Assembly (NCBI GenBank): GCA_965277595.1
Contig: CBDIDH010000002.1
Coordinates: 3,534,001-3,598,000 of the forward strand
DNA from: CBDIDH01 sp965277595
GTDB lineage: Bacteria; Planctomycetota; Planctomycetia; Isosphaerales; Isosphaeraceae
Length of the DNA stretch: 64,000 bases
Direction of reading: 5' to 3'
The notes beneath the pieces were generated by a model. The model searched no databases. It had not been told where the DNA came from and saw only the letters and a program-made list of their open reading frames with translations. Position 1 is the stretch's first letter; the number at the start of each line of letters is the position of its first letter. Shown piece by piece: positions 1 to 7,950 of this stretch. The translations under genes were made by a program, and so were the position numbers.

Positions 1-526
1 GGCCGACAAGTCGTTCCGAGACGGGCCTGGCGAGTTTGTAATGCAAGCCCTGACCGATCACGCTGAAAGCGAGGGCATGCAGGCGACGCTCGTCCGCCTC
101 GGGACAGGCCCTTCGCATGATCGTCAGAAGCCGGTCGAACCTCGGCCGGATGGCCTCGCGTACGAGCGTTTCACAGGCGGAAGTTGGCGTCATCATCTCG
201 CGGAGCATCAAGGCGCGATGCCAGGTCGCCTCGCCCATCGCCAGGACGTTTTCCAGGAAGTGGCGGACATACGCCCGAAGTTGCTCGGCCGGATCACCCT
301 GTCCAAAGGTCGAAGCCGGCAACATGGTGCTCCCGCATCGATGGGCCTCGATGACGGCCTCGACGTAAAGTCGTTCCTTGTCACCGAAATAGTAATTCAC
401 GGCCGCGGCGTTCGCTCCCGCCTTCCGAGCGATCGAGCGGACCCGCGCGGCTTCGAATCCCTTCTCCGCGAACTCCTCACCCGCGGCTTCAAGCAATCTC
501 GCCTTCGTCGCATCCTGATCCGCCAT
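1..526 (-). CDS. TetR/CecR-family transcriptional regulator (partial, runs off left edge)
   Basis: The minus strand from the ATG at 526 is open to the window edge and gives about 175 residues. The N-terminus is a classic TetR helix-turn-helix: ARLLEAAGEEFAEKGFEAA, then VRSIARKAGANAAAVNYYFG and DKERLYVEAV. The NAAAVNYYFGDKE stretch resembles the CecR/YbiH subgroup, whose C-terminal ligand domain is of the DUF1956 type. Such proteins usually repress a drug or metabolite efflux operon and their own gene. The C-terminus and any partner genes lie outside the window. Two near-palindromic copies of TGTTTCAAACA lie 30-53 bp upstream of the start and are a likely autoregulatory operator. The family call is strong; the ligand is unknown. 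Confidence 0.85.
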   Translation of the reverse strand, partial: MADQDATKARLLEAAGEEFAEKGFEAARVRSIARKAGANAAAVNYYFGDKERLYVEAVIEAHRCGSTMLPASTFGQGDPAEQLRAYVRHFLENVLAMGEATWHRALMLREMMTPTSACETLVREAIRPRFDRLLTIMRRACPEADERRLHALAFSVIGQGLHYKLARPVSERLVG

Positions 527-555
527 GATCGCCCCGCCCCGGGAATTTAAACCGG

Positions 556-579
556 TGTTTCAAACAGACGTTTCAAACA
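556..579. promoter_or_regulatory. Candidate TetR operator, two tandem 11-bp palindromes
   Basis: TGTTTCAAACA at 556-566 is a perfect odd palindrome (TGTTT/AAACA around a central C). CGTTTCAAACA at 569-579 repeats it with one change. The centres are 13 bp apart. They sit 30-53 bp upstream of the minus-strand repressor start at 526, where an autorepressor would block its own promoter. Two tandem short palindromes upstream of a TetR gene is a usual operator layout; binding is inference. Confidence 0.55.
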
Positions 580-753
580 ACTGTATGCATCGGCGAAGTT
601 TCGTCAAGAGCGTTTCTGAAAATTGGTCAAAAGCGTTCCAGGCTCTTGGCATCCATCGCGGGGCTGGGAGGTCAGACATTTCGGTGGTAGACTGAAGCAT
701 CGATTTCGACCGAGGCCCAAGGCGTTTTCGGCGTCGTCAGGACCAGTCCGCTC

Positions 754-1764
754 ATGCACGCCATCGACTTTCTTAAAGACCAGGGCGGGGTTGACCTGAA
801 AGCGGTTTACGTCATCCACGGAGATGATCCGTTCCTACGTCTGGAGACGCTTCACGAGATTGCCCGGCGGGTTTTGCCGGGCGCCGAGGATGACGACCTC
901 TCGGTGGCCCGATATCCGGGTGAAACGGCGAAGCTGGCGGACGTGCTCGATGAGTTGAGGACCCTTCCGTTTTTCTCGAAACGTCGGCTCGTGATCGTCG
1001 AAGGGGCCGATCCCTTCGTCACGGCGTATCGGAAGGAGCTGGAAACTTACGTCGAGCAACCGGCATTGAGCGGAGTTATGGTGCTCTCCGTCAAGGCATG
1101 GCCATCAAACACGAAGCTCGCGAAGGTTGTCGAGAAGACGGGCCTATCCGTGGATTGCAAGGGGCCGCACGAGAAGCTTTTGAGCCCCTGGCTGATTCAC
1201 CTGGCCAAAGCGCGGTTTCAGTGCGTGCTTGAGACAGGGGCGGCCGAATTGCTTGTGGAACTGGTGGGCTCGGAAGTGGGCCTGCTGGTGGCCGAGATTG
1301 ACAAACTGTCGGTTTACGTCGGTTCCAAGGCCAAGATCCGGCGCGACGACGTGTCGCGGATGGTGGGTGCCGGGCGGATCGAGACGGTCTGGAAGATGCT
1401 CGACGCCGCGACGACCGGCCGGGGCGACCTTGCCCTGGAACACCTCGATGGCCTGGTTGGCGCGGGGGAACATCCGGTCCGCTTGCTCGCGGGGATGACC
1501 GTTTCCTTGCTCAAGGTGTATCAGGCCGGCCGCCTCAGGCGCAAAAAGATCGATTTGAGAGACGCCTGCGAACTCGCCGGAATCCGTTCCTTCGCCGTGC
1601 AAACGGTCGGTCAGCAACACGCCCACCTCGGCCCGAGCCGGGTCGACCGCCTGCCGGAGATGCTTTTACAGGCGGATCTCGATCTCAAAGGTTCGTCGAT
1701 GCTCACCCCGCGCACCGTTCTTGAGCGGCTGGTCGTCGAGCTTGCGGCCCCCCGAAAAGACTGA
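754..1764 (+). CDS. holA: DNA polymerase III subunit delta (clamp-loader subunit)
   Basis: This 336-residue protein matches the HolA family in length and organisation. The delta subunit binds and opens the beta sliding clamp within the clamp loader during DNA replication. Visible family features are the N-terminal AVYVIHGDDPFLRLE region, the PFFSKRRLVIVEGAD strand with following helices, the LVELVGSEVGLLVAEIDKL segment of the lid domain, and a C-terminal helical collar with ERLVVELA near the end. The Walker motifs are not conserved, as expected for delta, which does not hydrolyse ATP. The start at 754 gives MHAIDFLKDQ and is the only reasonable ATG. It stands alone on the plus strand, with a small gene 39 bp downstream. 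Confidence 0.87.
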   Translation: MHAIDFLKDQGGVDLKAVYVIHGDDPFLRLETLHEIARRVLPGAEDDDLSVARYPGETAKLADVLDELRTLPFFSKRRLVIVEGADPFVTAYRKELETYVEQPALSGVMVLSVKAWPSNTKLAKVVEKTGLSVDCKGPHEKLLSPWLIHLAKARFQCVLETGAAELLVELVGSEVGLLVAEIDKLSVYVGSKAKIRRDDVSRMVGAGRIETVWKMLDAATTGRGDLALEHLDGLVGAGEHPVRLLAGMTVSLLKVYQAGRLRRKKIDLRDACELAGIRSFAVQTVGQQHAHLGPSRVDRLPEMLLQADLDLKGSSMLTPRTVLERLVVELAAPRKD

Positions 1765-1803
1765 CGACGTACAAAGCCCTTTTTTGCACGATCCGAGGCC
1801 GCT

Positions 1804-2070
1804 GTGATCGAGCATTGTGTTCGAACGATCCAGTCCATCATTGCCGAAGGGCGGAACGACCGCCGATCGATCCTTCAACTCGGCTACAACCTCGGACGGC
1901 TCAGCGAATTGACCGGCCTCGGTCGTGAACCCTTCTGGGACCGCTGGAAGGTGGCGGTGGAGGATTGGGACGTCGACCGGCTTGTTGAGTTTTCGAAAAA
2001 TTTGGAAGGGTATCTGGGAACCATACCAGTCTCTACACGAGAAATCGTTTCCAGAGAACGAAGACCATAG
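1804..2070 (+). CDS. Small hypothetical protein (88 aa)
   Basis: An 88-residue frame begins with GTG at 1804, 39 bp after holA, on the same strand. It is hydrophilic and probably helical, with no signal peptide or membrane segment. The middle reads LGYNLGRLSELTGLGREPFW, then a Trp-rich stretch (DRWKVAVEDWDVDRLVEF). I do not recognise the family. The even composition and the position behind holA favour a real gene, but the GTG start has only a weak Shine-Dalgarno (CGAGG). The 250 bp after it hold no clear gene; a weak hairpin followed by seven T at about 2258-2275 could be a terminator. Confidence 0.45.
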   Translation: MIEHCVRTIQSIIAEGRNDRRSILQLGYNLGRLSELTGLGREPFWDRWKVAVEDWDVDRLVEFSKNLEGYLGTIPVSTREIVSRERRP

Positions 2071-2322
2071 AGGTCGACATTATTAGGCAATCTAGGCCCT
2101 CGGTTGCGAAAATGTCTCCGCGCGATATCTTCAATGCTTTTCACGCGAGTTTCTGAGCGATCCCGTCAAAATCCGGTAGATTCAACGATTTTTCCTTGCC
2201 CAACCCACGTTCCTGGGTCAAACTAGGCATGGGTCACGCGGATGGCGTGATCGCAGCGTGTCGTCGCTTTTTTTGAATGCACATCGCGCTTATTTTGCAC
2301 GACACAAGGCGGGGGCTCGGAC

Positions 2323-2547
2323 GTGTACTCTCCGACGGATGCCAGGATGACGCTGGTTGAGCTTGTTGAATCTCGGATTCATAAGTTCACCCATGGGCGA
2401 ATCAGGAACCTGAAGGTCGAGGAAGAGCAGGGCCGGGTTGTCGTCCGGGGCAATGCGCCTTCGAACTACGCCAAGCAACTGGCCATTCACGGCGCACTTG
2501 AACTGCTCTCGGGCGACCGATTCCGACCTGAGATCACCGTCGGTTAA
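2323..2547 (+). CDS. Small BON-domain-like protein
   Basis: A 74-residue protein starting at GTG 2323, or at the in-frame ATG 2347 (MTLVELVESR). The C-terminal two thirds, NLKVEEEQGRVVVRGNAPS followed by YAKQLAIHGALELL and a final PEITVG strand, have the strand-helix-strand pattern of a BON domain. BON domains are short periplasmic or cytoplasmic modules that bind phospholipid or peptidoglycan-associated surfaces. There is no signal peptide, so this copy may be cytoplasmic or carried by another factor. It lies alone about 220 bp before the transglutaminase-like gene. The domain call is by pattern only. Confidence 0.5.
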   Translation: MYSPTDARMTLVELVESRIHKFTHGRIRNLKVEEEQGRVVVRGNAPSNYAKQLAIHGALELLSGDRFRPEITVG

Positions 2548-2770
2548 GAATCTCCCGCCATCAAAACCGTACAGACGGTTCCTCGCCTCCAATCCGTCGA
2601 GATGTCCAGGATGGCTCGGCGTTTCCGCATTGTCGCGCTCGCTGGTTCCGTCAATACTAGGGACAATCAGTTAGATCGTGGGAGGCGACGTCCCAACGTG
2701 GAGTTTCCACGCCCGGAGGGAGTCAAGGGCGTCTCGCTTTCGGATCCGAACACGGAAAGGTCGATCATCC

Positions 2771-4264
2771 ATGAGGCGGTCCAATCACGGAGTGAGTTTT
2801 CAAGGCTTCTTGACGGTCATCGCGGTGCTTGGCCTGACCGGAGCCGCGCCGACGACGGAGTCGTGGGATGCGGTCTATCTCGGCGGGGCGAAGGTGGGGC
2901 ATATCCAGACCTGGATTGAGCCGGTGAAGGATCGAGGCCGCGACCTCCTGCGAGTTCGGATCAAGACGGAGCTAACGTTCAAGCGGCTCAAAGACCCGGT
3001 GACGATGAAGCTGGAATATGGGTCGATCGAGACCGTCGACGGCAAGGTGCTCCGGCTCGATACCCGGACGGTCGCCAGCGATCAGGAGATGCGCGTTTAT
3101 GGAGATGCCGTCGACGGCAAGATGAAGCTGATTTTTGACGGCACGGGGCAGCGCCAGGAGCAGGTGATCGACTGGCCCGATGACGTCCGAGGCCCTTATG
3201 CGGCTGAGCAGAGCCTCGCTCGCCAGCCAATTAAGCCCGGCGAGGCCCGGACGATCAAGATGTTCATGCCCGACCTGAACAAGATTTGCGAGGTCACGCT
3301 TACCGCCAAGGACATGGAAGACATTCCGCTCGGCGGCGGCACGACGCGCAAGCTGTTAAGGGTCGAGCAAACGACCTCCAATGACGGCAAGGCACGGCCC
3401 GAATTCGATATGTCGCTCTGGGTCGATTCGGGCGGGCAGGTGCTCAAGTCGAAGACCGACAACAACGGCGGTCTCGTCGTCTTTCGGACGACAAGAGCCG
3501 GTGCGCTGGCGCGGAATGCGCCTGGGCAAGAGTTCAATCAGATCACGAACTCGGTGATCAAGGTCACGCACAAGATCGTCCGTCCCGAATCGACCCGCGA
3601 GGTCCGCTATCGGGTCACGCTCAAGGATGAAGACCCCGCCCAGATCATTCCGGCCGACCGTCGCCAGTCGTTGACCTCGGGCTCGACGAAATATGAAAGC
3701 ATTCTCCAGGTGAAGGCCGCCGGTCCCGACGCGGGAACCCCCGGCGCGGAGCAGGCGGACCCTGTATTTCTCCGGCCCAATGCCCTGATCAACAGCCACG
3801 ACGACCGCGTGATCGCGCTTGCGAAGAAAGCTGTTGGCGACGCAACCGACCCCTGGGACAAGGCGAAGCGGATCGAGAAATGGGTCTCGCTAAATCTTCG
3901 CGACAAGAACTTCGGGGTTGCCTTCGCGCCGGCGTCGGAAGTGGCCCGGAATCTCTCGGGAGATTGCACCGAGCATGGTGTTCTCGTGGCCGCGATGTGT
4001 CGGGCGGTCGGGGTTCCGTCGCGAGTTGTCGTGGGCTTGGTTTACGCGGAAGACCTGGGCGGATTTGGCTATCACCTCTGGAATGAGGTTTACGTCAATC
4101 GCCGTTGGGTCGCCATCGACGCCTCATTCGAGCAGGACACGGTGGACGCAACGCACATCAAGCTCTCGGACGCAAGTCTCGACGGTGTATCACCTTTCGA
4201 AACGTTCTTGCCGATCGTTCGCGTTCTCGGCAAGATGACGCTCGACCCGATCGAGGTGCGCTGA
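2771..4264 (+). CDS. Secreted transglutaminase-like domain protein
   Basis: The start at ATG 2771 gives a 497-residue protein with a clear signal peptide (MRRSNHGVSFQGFLTVIAVL, then GLTGAAPTTE). An earlier in-frame start at 2678 would add an arginine-rich stretch with no signal character and is rejected. The long N-terminal part is beta-rich and resembles domains that precede transglutaminase cores in planctomycetes. The C-terminal core carries the Cys-His-Asp triad: Cys in SGDCTEHGVL, His in GYHLWNEVYV and Asp in WVAIDAS. Such proteins act outside the cytoplasm as cysteine proteases or peptide-linking enzymes; the substrate is unknown. A strong hairpin follows the stop and separates it from convergent carA. 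Confidence 0.82.
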   Translation: MRRSNHGVSFQGFLTVIAVLGLTGAAPTTESWDAVYLGGAKVGHIQTWIEPVKDRGRDLLRVRIKTELTFKRLKDPVTMKLEYGSIETVDGKVLRLDTRTVASDQEMRVYGDAVDGKMKLIFDGTGQRQEQVIDWPDDVRGPYAAEQSLARQPIKPGEARTIKMFMPDLNKICEVTLTAKDMEDIPLGGGTTRKLLRVEQTTSNDGKARPEFDMSLWVDSGGQVLKSKTDNNGGLVVFRTTRAGALARNAPGQEFNQITNSVIKVTHKIVRPESTREVRYRVTLKDEDPAQIIPADRRQSLTSGSTKYESILQVKAAGPDAGTPGAEQADPVFLRPNALINSHDDRVIALAKKAVGDATDPWDKAKRIEKWVSLNLRDKNFGVAFAPASEVARNLSGDCTEHGVLVAAMCRAVGVPSRVVVGLVYAEDLGGFGYHLWNEVYVNRRWVAIDASFEQDTVDATHIKLSDASLDGVSPFETFLPIVRVLGKMTLDPIEVR

Positions 4265-4270
4265 ATCCGA

Positions 4271-4301
4271 GGCGCTCCCGTGGATGGAGAACGGGAGCGC
4301 C
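4271..4301. terminator. Bidirectional hairpin between convergent genes
   Basis: GGCGCTCCCGT (4271-4281) and ACGGGAGCGCC (4291-4301) form a perfect 11-bp stem with a 9-nt loop, placed 6 bp after the transglutaminase-like stop and 25 bp after the carA stop on the other strand. TTCCTGTT follows on the plus side. It probably ends both transcripts. Confidence 0.7.
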
Positions 4302-4325
4302 TTCCTGTTGGCTTCGTTTTGAAAT

Positions 4326-5468
4326 TCAGGCCATCAGCTTGCGGAAGTCGGCGAAGAGGTACTGGCTATCGTGTGGACCGGCCGAGGCCTCGGGGTGGTA
4401 CTGAACGCTGAAGACGGGCAAGCGCGAGTGTCGAAGGCCTTCAAGGGTCTGATCGTTGAGGTTGACGTGGCTCGGAGCGACATCGGGGGGGAGCGTCGCC
4501 GGGTCAACCGCGAAGCCGTGGTTCTGGGTGGTGATCTCGACCTTGCCGGTTTCCTCGTTGCGGACCGGATGGTTGGCGCCTCGGTGGCCGAACTTGAGCT
4601 TGAACGTCTTTGCTCCAAAAGCCTGGCCGAGAAGCTGATGGCCGAGGCAGATGCCGAAGATCGGCACTCCGCGCGACTCGGCGGCGGTCTTGATGAGTGT
4701 TTTCAGGTTGTCAACCGCGCCGGTCAAAGCGCTCGGGTCGCCGGGACCATTGGACAGGAAAATTCCGTCGGGCTGAAGCTCGTTGATCGCCTCGGCGGAG
4801 GTTGAGCCGGGGACGACCGTGACCCGGCAACCGCTTTCGACGAGGTGGCGGGGGATGTTCCACTTCATCCCGAAATCGAGCGCAACGACGTGCGGTATTG
4901 TCCGACCGCTTGTCGCGTTCGGGGATTGCCCCTGCTGGGCGAAGGGACTTTCAAAGCCGGGTTCCCAGGTGGCCGAGCGTTCGGGCATGACCTCGCGGGC
5001 GAGGTCGCGGCCGACGAGTCCGGGGCTGGCAAGCGCTCGCGCGACGAGCCGGGCGTCGTCGAGTTCGATGGTTGAGAGAATCCCTTTCATCGCCCCTTGC
5101 GAACGAGTCAGGCGGACGAGGGCTCGGGTGTCGATGCCCTCGATGCCGACGACGTTGTTGCGCGCGAGATAGTCGTCGAGCGTTCCGCCAGAACGGTGGT
5201 TGCTGGCGACCCGGCTGAGCTCGCGGACGACGAAGCCGCGAACCCAGGGTTTGCGACTCTCGGCGTCCTCGGCGTTGACACCGTAATTGCCGATCATTGG
5301 ATAGGTCATGGCGACGATCTGGCCGTGGTACGAGGGATCGGTGAGGATCTCTTGATACCCGGTCATACTGGTATTGAAGACGACCTCGCCGTCCACCTCT
5401 CCCCGGGCCCCGAAGGCCCGCCCTGTGTAGACGGTGCCGTCTTCGAGCGCTAGCTTGGCGATATCCAT
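4326..5468 (-). CDS. carA: Carbamoyl-phosphate synthase small (glutaminase) subunit
   Basis: The 380-residue protein hydrolyses glutamine and passes ammonia to the large subunit for carbamoyl phosphate, the entry to pyrimidine and arginine synthesis. The N-terminal domain starts KLALEDGTVYTGRAFGARG and has GEVVFNTSMTGYQEILTDPS, typical of CarA. The C-terminal class I glutamine amidotransferase domain carries the nucleophile Cys in FGICLGHQLLGQAFG and the His/Glu pair in FSVQYHPEASAGPHDS. The start at 5468 (MDIAKLALEDG) fits the family; the frame is open further upstream to 5591, but that stretch is low-complexity and non-homologous. carB is not next to it, so the two subunits are encoded apart or beyond the window. 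Confidence 0.95.
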   Translation of the reverse strand: MDIAKLALEDGTVYTGRAFGARGEVDGEVVFNTSMTGYQEILTDPSYHGQIVAMTYPMIGNYGVNAEDAESRKPWVRGFVVRELSRVASNHRSGGTLDDYLARNNVVGIEGIDTRALVRLTRSQGAMKGILSTIELDDARLVARALASPGLVGRDLAREVMPERSATWEPGFESPFAQQGQSPNATSGRTIPHVVALDFGMKWNIPRHLVESGCRVTVVPGSTSAEAINELQPDGIFLSNGPGDPSALTGAVDNLKTLIKTAAESRGVPIFGICLGHQLLGQAFGAKTFKLKFGHRGANHPVRNEETGKVEITTQNHGFAVDPATLPPDVAPSHVNLNDQTLEGLRHSRLPVFSVQYHPEASAGPHDSQYLFADFRKLMA

Positions 5469-5820
5469 GATGATGCTGGGCCCTTCGTCGGTCGCGCCGG
5501 CGGCATTGGTGGGGGCTCGTGTGTCCCCTCTTGAGGCGCGCGGTACGGCTGGAGAGGTCCGCGCGCCTGGTCCAGTATATCCGCGCGTCAAGTCTTGTCG
5601 CCAGCCGACCTGCGTTTGGAAACGTCTTCCTGATTCATTCTCGGCGTTCGGGGATCGGGCTCGAATTTTCGCGAGCGAGAGGAACCTCGTCAGGAGACAG
5701 ACGTGGGCAGGTGAACGCGGGAGAGTTGGGAATCGATGGTACCGGTGGGAGGTCGGGGGCCGCGTCTGGGAGACCGACGGGGGACCGGTGGACCACCGCT
5801 CCCGAAGGGGATGAGTCCAC
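5469..5820. other. Intergenic region between divergent carA and the 5821 gene
   Basis: About 350 bp with no convincing gene. It must hold the promoter of carA (minus) and of the 5821-7865 pair (plus). AAGGGG at 5804-5809 is positioned as a Shine-Dalgarno for the GTG at 5821. No clear sigma-70 boxes, hairpin or repeat was seen. Confidence 0.5.
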
Positions 5821-6714
5821 GTGCCTGACTTCGCATCCGAGCGGCTCCGATTGAGAGACTCTCGACCGCTGGCGCCCAGGTTTGAATCACCGGGTTCGGC
5901 CGTGATGGTCGGTCAGGTGGTCACGGCCAATCCCACGGTCGGCAAGTTCATGTTGGTGGATCCGATCAGCGTGACCGGCATGGAAGCCGAGGGCCTTGCC
6001 GGTGTGGTCACGGCGAACGGCTCGGTTTCGGTGCCCGTGTACCTGGTCGGTCCGGGCGCTCCCGTCGCGGGTGACTGGCTGGTTTGTCGATTTGTCGATT
6101 ATCGGTGGGTGGCGGAACGCAAGGCGACCAATCAGACCCAGCATAACCCCTGTCAGTGCACCTGGCCGCGCAAGCTGAATTACAGGGGAAGCATCGGCCA
6201 GGCGGAATCGGCCTTTTATTTTATCAATCTTTACGGGAATGGATCGTACTCTGGGCCTGAGCCATCCTCGTATACCTTGACCTACGGCCCGAGACCGGCC
6301 GACATCCCTCAACATTTGCAACTGCTGTATTATTCGGCCCCAGGGGGCATTCATGACCCGTATTTCATCAACATGCCTGATTCCGCCTGGTTCTCGGACC
6401 CGGTTCCCGCAGTGATCTTCGGTTATCAGATCTCTGTGTATTTTTACCTCTGGATTCAAGGATGCCGGGCCAACGTCATGGTGATCGACACGCCTTATGG
6501 TAATAACGTCATGAATTACGGACCTGGGTCGGGAGCGCGAGGGGCTGGAAATAATGTTTTCACGTACATTCAGACCCAGTGCGCGCCTCAGTTTCAGATG
6601 AGAGGCATCTTGAATCAGCCTCCGCAAATTACCGGGAATCACGGCTCGGATGACCTCATTCCGCCATCGACGGGCACGCTGGGGGTCTATACCGGTGGAA
6701 CGGAGGGAGTATGA
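5821..6714 (+). CDS. Hypothetical beta-rich protein paired with a glycosyltransferase
   Basis: The 297-residue frame starts at GTG 5821 with AAGGGG upstream. It has no signal peptide or long hydrophobic helix. Residues 30-100 form a beta-rich domain (VGQVVTANPTVGKFMLVDP, then AGDWLVCRFVDYRWVAER) that looks like a small OB-like or spike-type module. A CQCTW motif follows, then a Tyr/Gly/Pro/Asn-rich region ending in a Thr/Gly-rich tail. The stop overlaps the start of the glycosyltransferase by 4 bp (ATGA, 6711-6714), so the two are probably translationally coupled. I do not recognise the family. A surface or tail-like structural role is possible, but the sequence does not show it. Confidence 0.6.
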   Translation: MPDFASERLRLRDSRPLAPRFESPGSAVMVGQVVTANPTVGKFMLVDPISVTGMEAEGLAGVVTANGSVSVPVYLVGPGAPVAGDWLVCRFVDYRWVAERKATNQTQHNPCQCTWPRKLNYRGSIGQAESAFYFINLYGNGSYSGPEPSSYTLTYGPRPADIPQHLQLLYYSAPGGIHDPYFINMPDSAWFSDPVPAVIFGYQISVYFYLWIQGCRANVMVIDTPYGNNVMNYGPGSGARGAGNNVFTYIQTQCAPQFQMRGILNQPPQITGNHGSDDLIPPSTGTLGVYTGGTEGV

Positions 6715-7865
6715 TCGGGTCGATCGGACCGGCCGGAGTGATCCTCCACGGTGAGGCGTGGCGGCCAACACCGGTCGTCGAACTGCCCGAAAGTCTGAGC
6801 AGGCCGGAAGACCCTTCCGGCAGGCTGAGAGTCGGATTCTGGGCCCCCGACCTGAACCTCGGCGGCGCTGAGGACTGGCAACGCACGCTCATGCGGTCGG
6901 TGGATCGCGCCAAAATCTCATGGCAAGGGATGGCTGTCGTCCGAGGCCCGCACGCGGCCGACCCGAGGGTCGTGGCCGAATACGTTGACACGATGCCGGT
7001 CACATACGGCCCAGACGCCGCGGTGGAACTGGCCGGGCGCTGCGACGTCATCGTGCAATGGGGCGTGGGCGGCTGCCGGGAGATGCTGGAGTCGATACCG
7101 AACCGGCCGAAGGTCGTCGCCGTCTTGCACTGGCCCGAGGAAAGCACCTGGGTCAAGCCATTCTATGATCAACCCGGAGGGATCGACGAATTCGTCGCGG
7201 TCTCGGAACTCTCCTTTCCGACACTTCCCGATTTCTATCGCGAAACACCGGCCACGATCTGGAACGCGATTGACCCGGTCCGCTTGATTCCGAAGCGATC
7301 TCGGGCCGAGATGCGGGCGGCCTGGGGCGTCCCCGACGGGGTGAACGTTCTCGGCTACATTGGTCGGCTTGAACCCGGGCAAAAAGATCCCGGCGCGATC
7401 GTTCGGGCCTTGCCGCACTTACCAAGGGACTGGCATTGCGTGATCGTCGGCGAAGGCTCGGCGATGCCAATGCTCTGCGCCGAGGCTGACCGCGATGCAA
7501 GGCTGCACCTGCCCGGAGGCGATCGCGACGCCGGCAGTGTGCTCGGAGCCTTTGATGTCCTGTGTGTGCCTTCGATCTATGAGTCGTTCGGCCTCTCGCT
7601 TTGCGAGGGGCTCTGGGCAGGGGTGCCGGTTCTCTCGACGAGAACCGGAATTTGCAAGCTGGTTGATGGCCTGACTCGTGTCTTTCACCCTGGAGCGCCC
7701 GGCGAGGCGATCGCGTTGACGCTTTATCAGGACCTTAACGACCCCGAGGCAACCAGGTCACGCGTCGAGCGAGCACGGACCTGGGCGCGGCGCGAGTTGA
7801 CTGCGGAACGATTCGGCAAGGAGTGGACGTATTACCTGCTTGGTCTGGGCAAGGTCCGCGCGTGA
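6711..7865 (+). CDS. GT4-type glycosyltransferase
   Basis: This 384-residue protein has the GT-B fold signature of family GT4 retaining glycosyltransferases. The N-terminal half has the acceptor-side glycine loop (FWAPDLNLGGAEDWQRTL). The C-terminal half has the nucleotide-sugar domain: VLGYIGRLEPGQKDPGAIVR, CVIVGEGSAM, and the conserved ESFGLSLCEGLWAGVPVL region, with the E-x7-E pair that contacts the donor sugar. It probably transfers a hexose to a glycan or lipid; the substrate is not visible. The start overlaps the upstream gene by 4 bp, suggesting one operon and perhaps a shared substrate. A hairpin follows the stop. Confidence 0.82.
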   Translation: MIGSIGPAGVILHGEAWRPTPVVELPESLSRPEDPSGRLRVGFWAPDLNLGGAEDWQRTLMRSVDRAKISWQGMAVVRGPHAADPRVVAEYVDTMPVTYGPDAAVELAGRCDVIVQWGVGGCREMLESIPNRPKVVAVLHWPEESTWVKPFYDQPGGIDEFVAVSELSFPTLPDFYRETPATIWNAIDPVRLIPKRSRAEMRAAWGVPDGVNVLGYIGRLEPGQKDPGAIVRALPHLPRDWHCVIVGEGSAMPMLCAEADRDARLHLPGGDRDAGSVLGAFDVLCVPSIYESFGLSLCEGLWAGVPVLSTRTGICKLVDGLTRVFHPGAPGEAIALTLYQDLNDPEATRSRVERARTWARRELTAERFGKEWTYYLLGLGKVRA

Positions 7866-7868
7866 GAC

Positions 7869-7905
7869 GACCCGTTACGGCGATGGGTGGTCGCCGCAAC
7901 GGGTC
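7869..7905. terminator. Bidirectional hairpin after the glycosyltransferase
   Basis: GACCCGTT (7869-7876) pairs with AACGGGTC (7898-7905), and CGGCGA (7878-7883) with TCGCCG (7891-7896), around one A-C mismatch and a 7-nt loop. It lies between the convergent glycosyltransferase and DUF1559 genes. There is no long T tract. Confidence 0.6.
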
Positions 7906-7950
7906 TGTATATCCCTCGGAGTCGAGAAAACCGGTCGAGCGGCCTGAACG

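Noticed and set aside
2258..2275. Short hairpin followed by seven T before the BON-like gene
   Set aside because: Only a 4-bp stem; noted as a weak possibility and not called a terminator.
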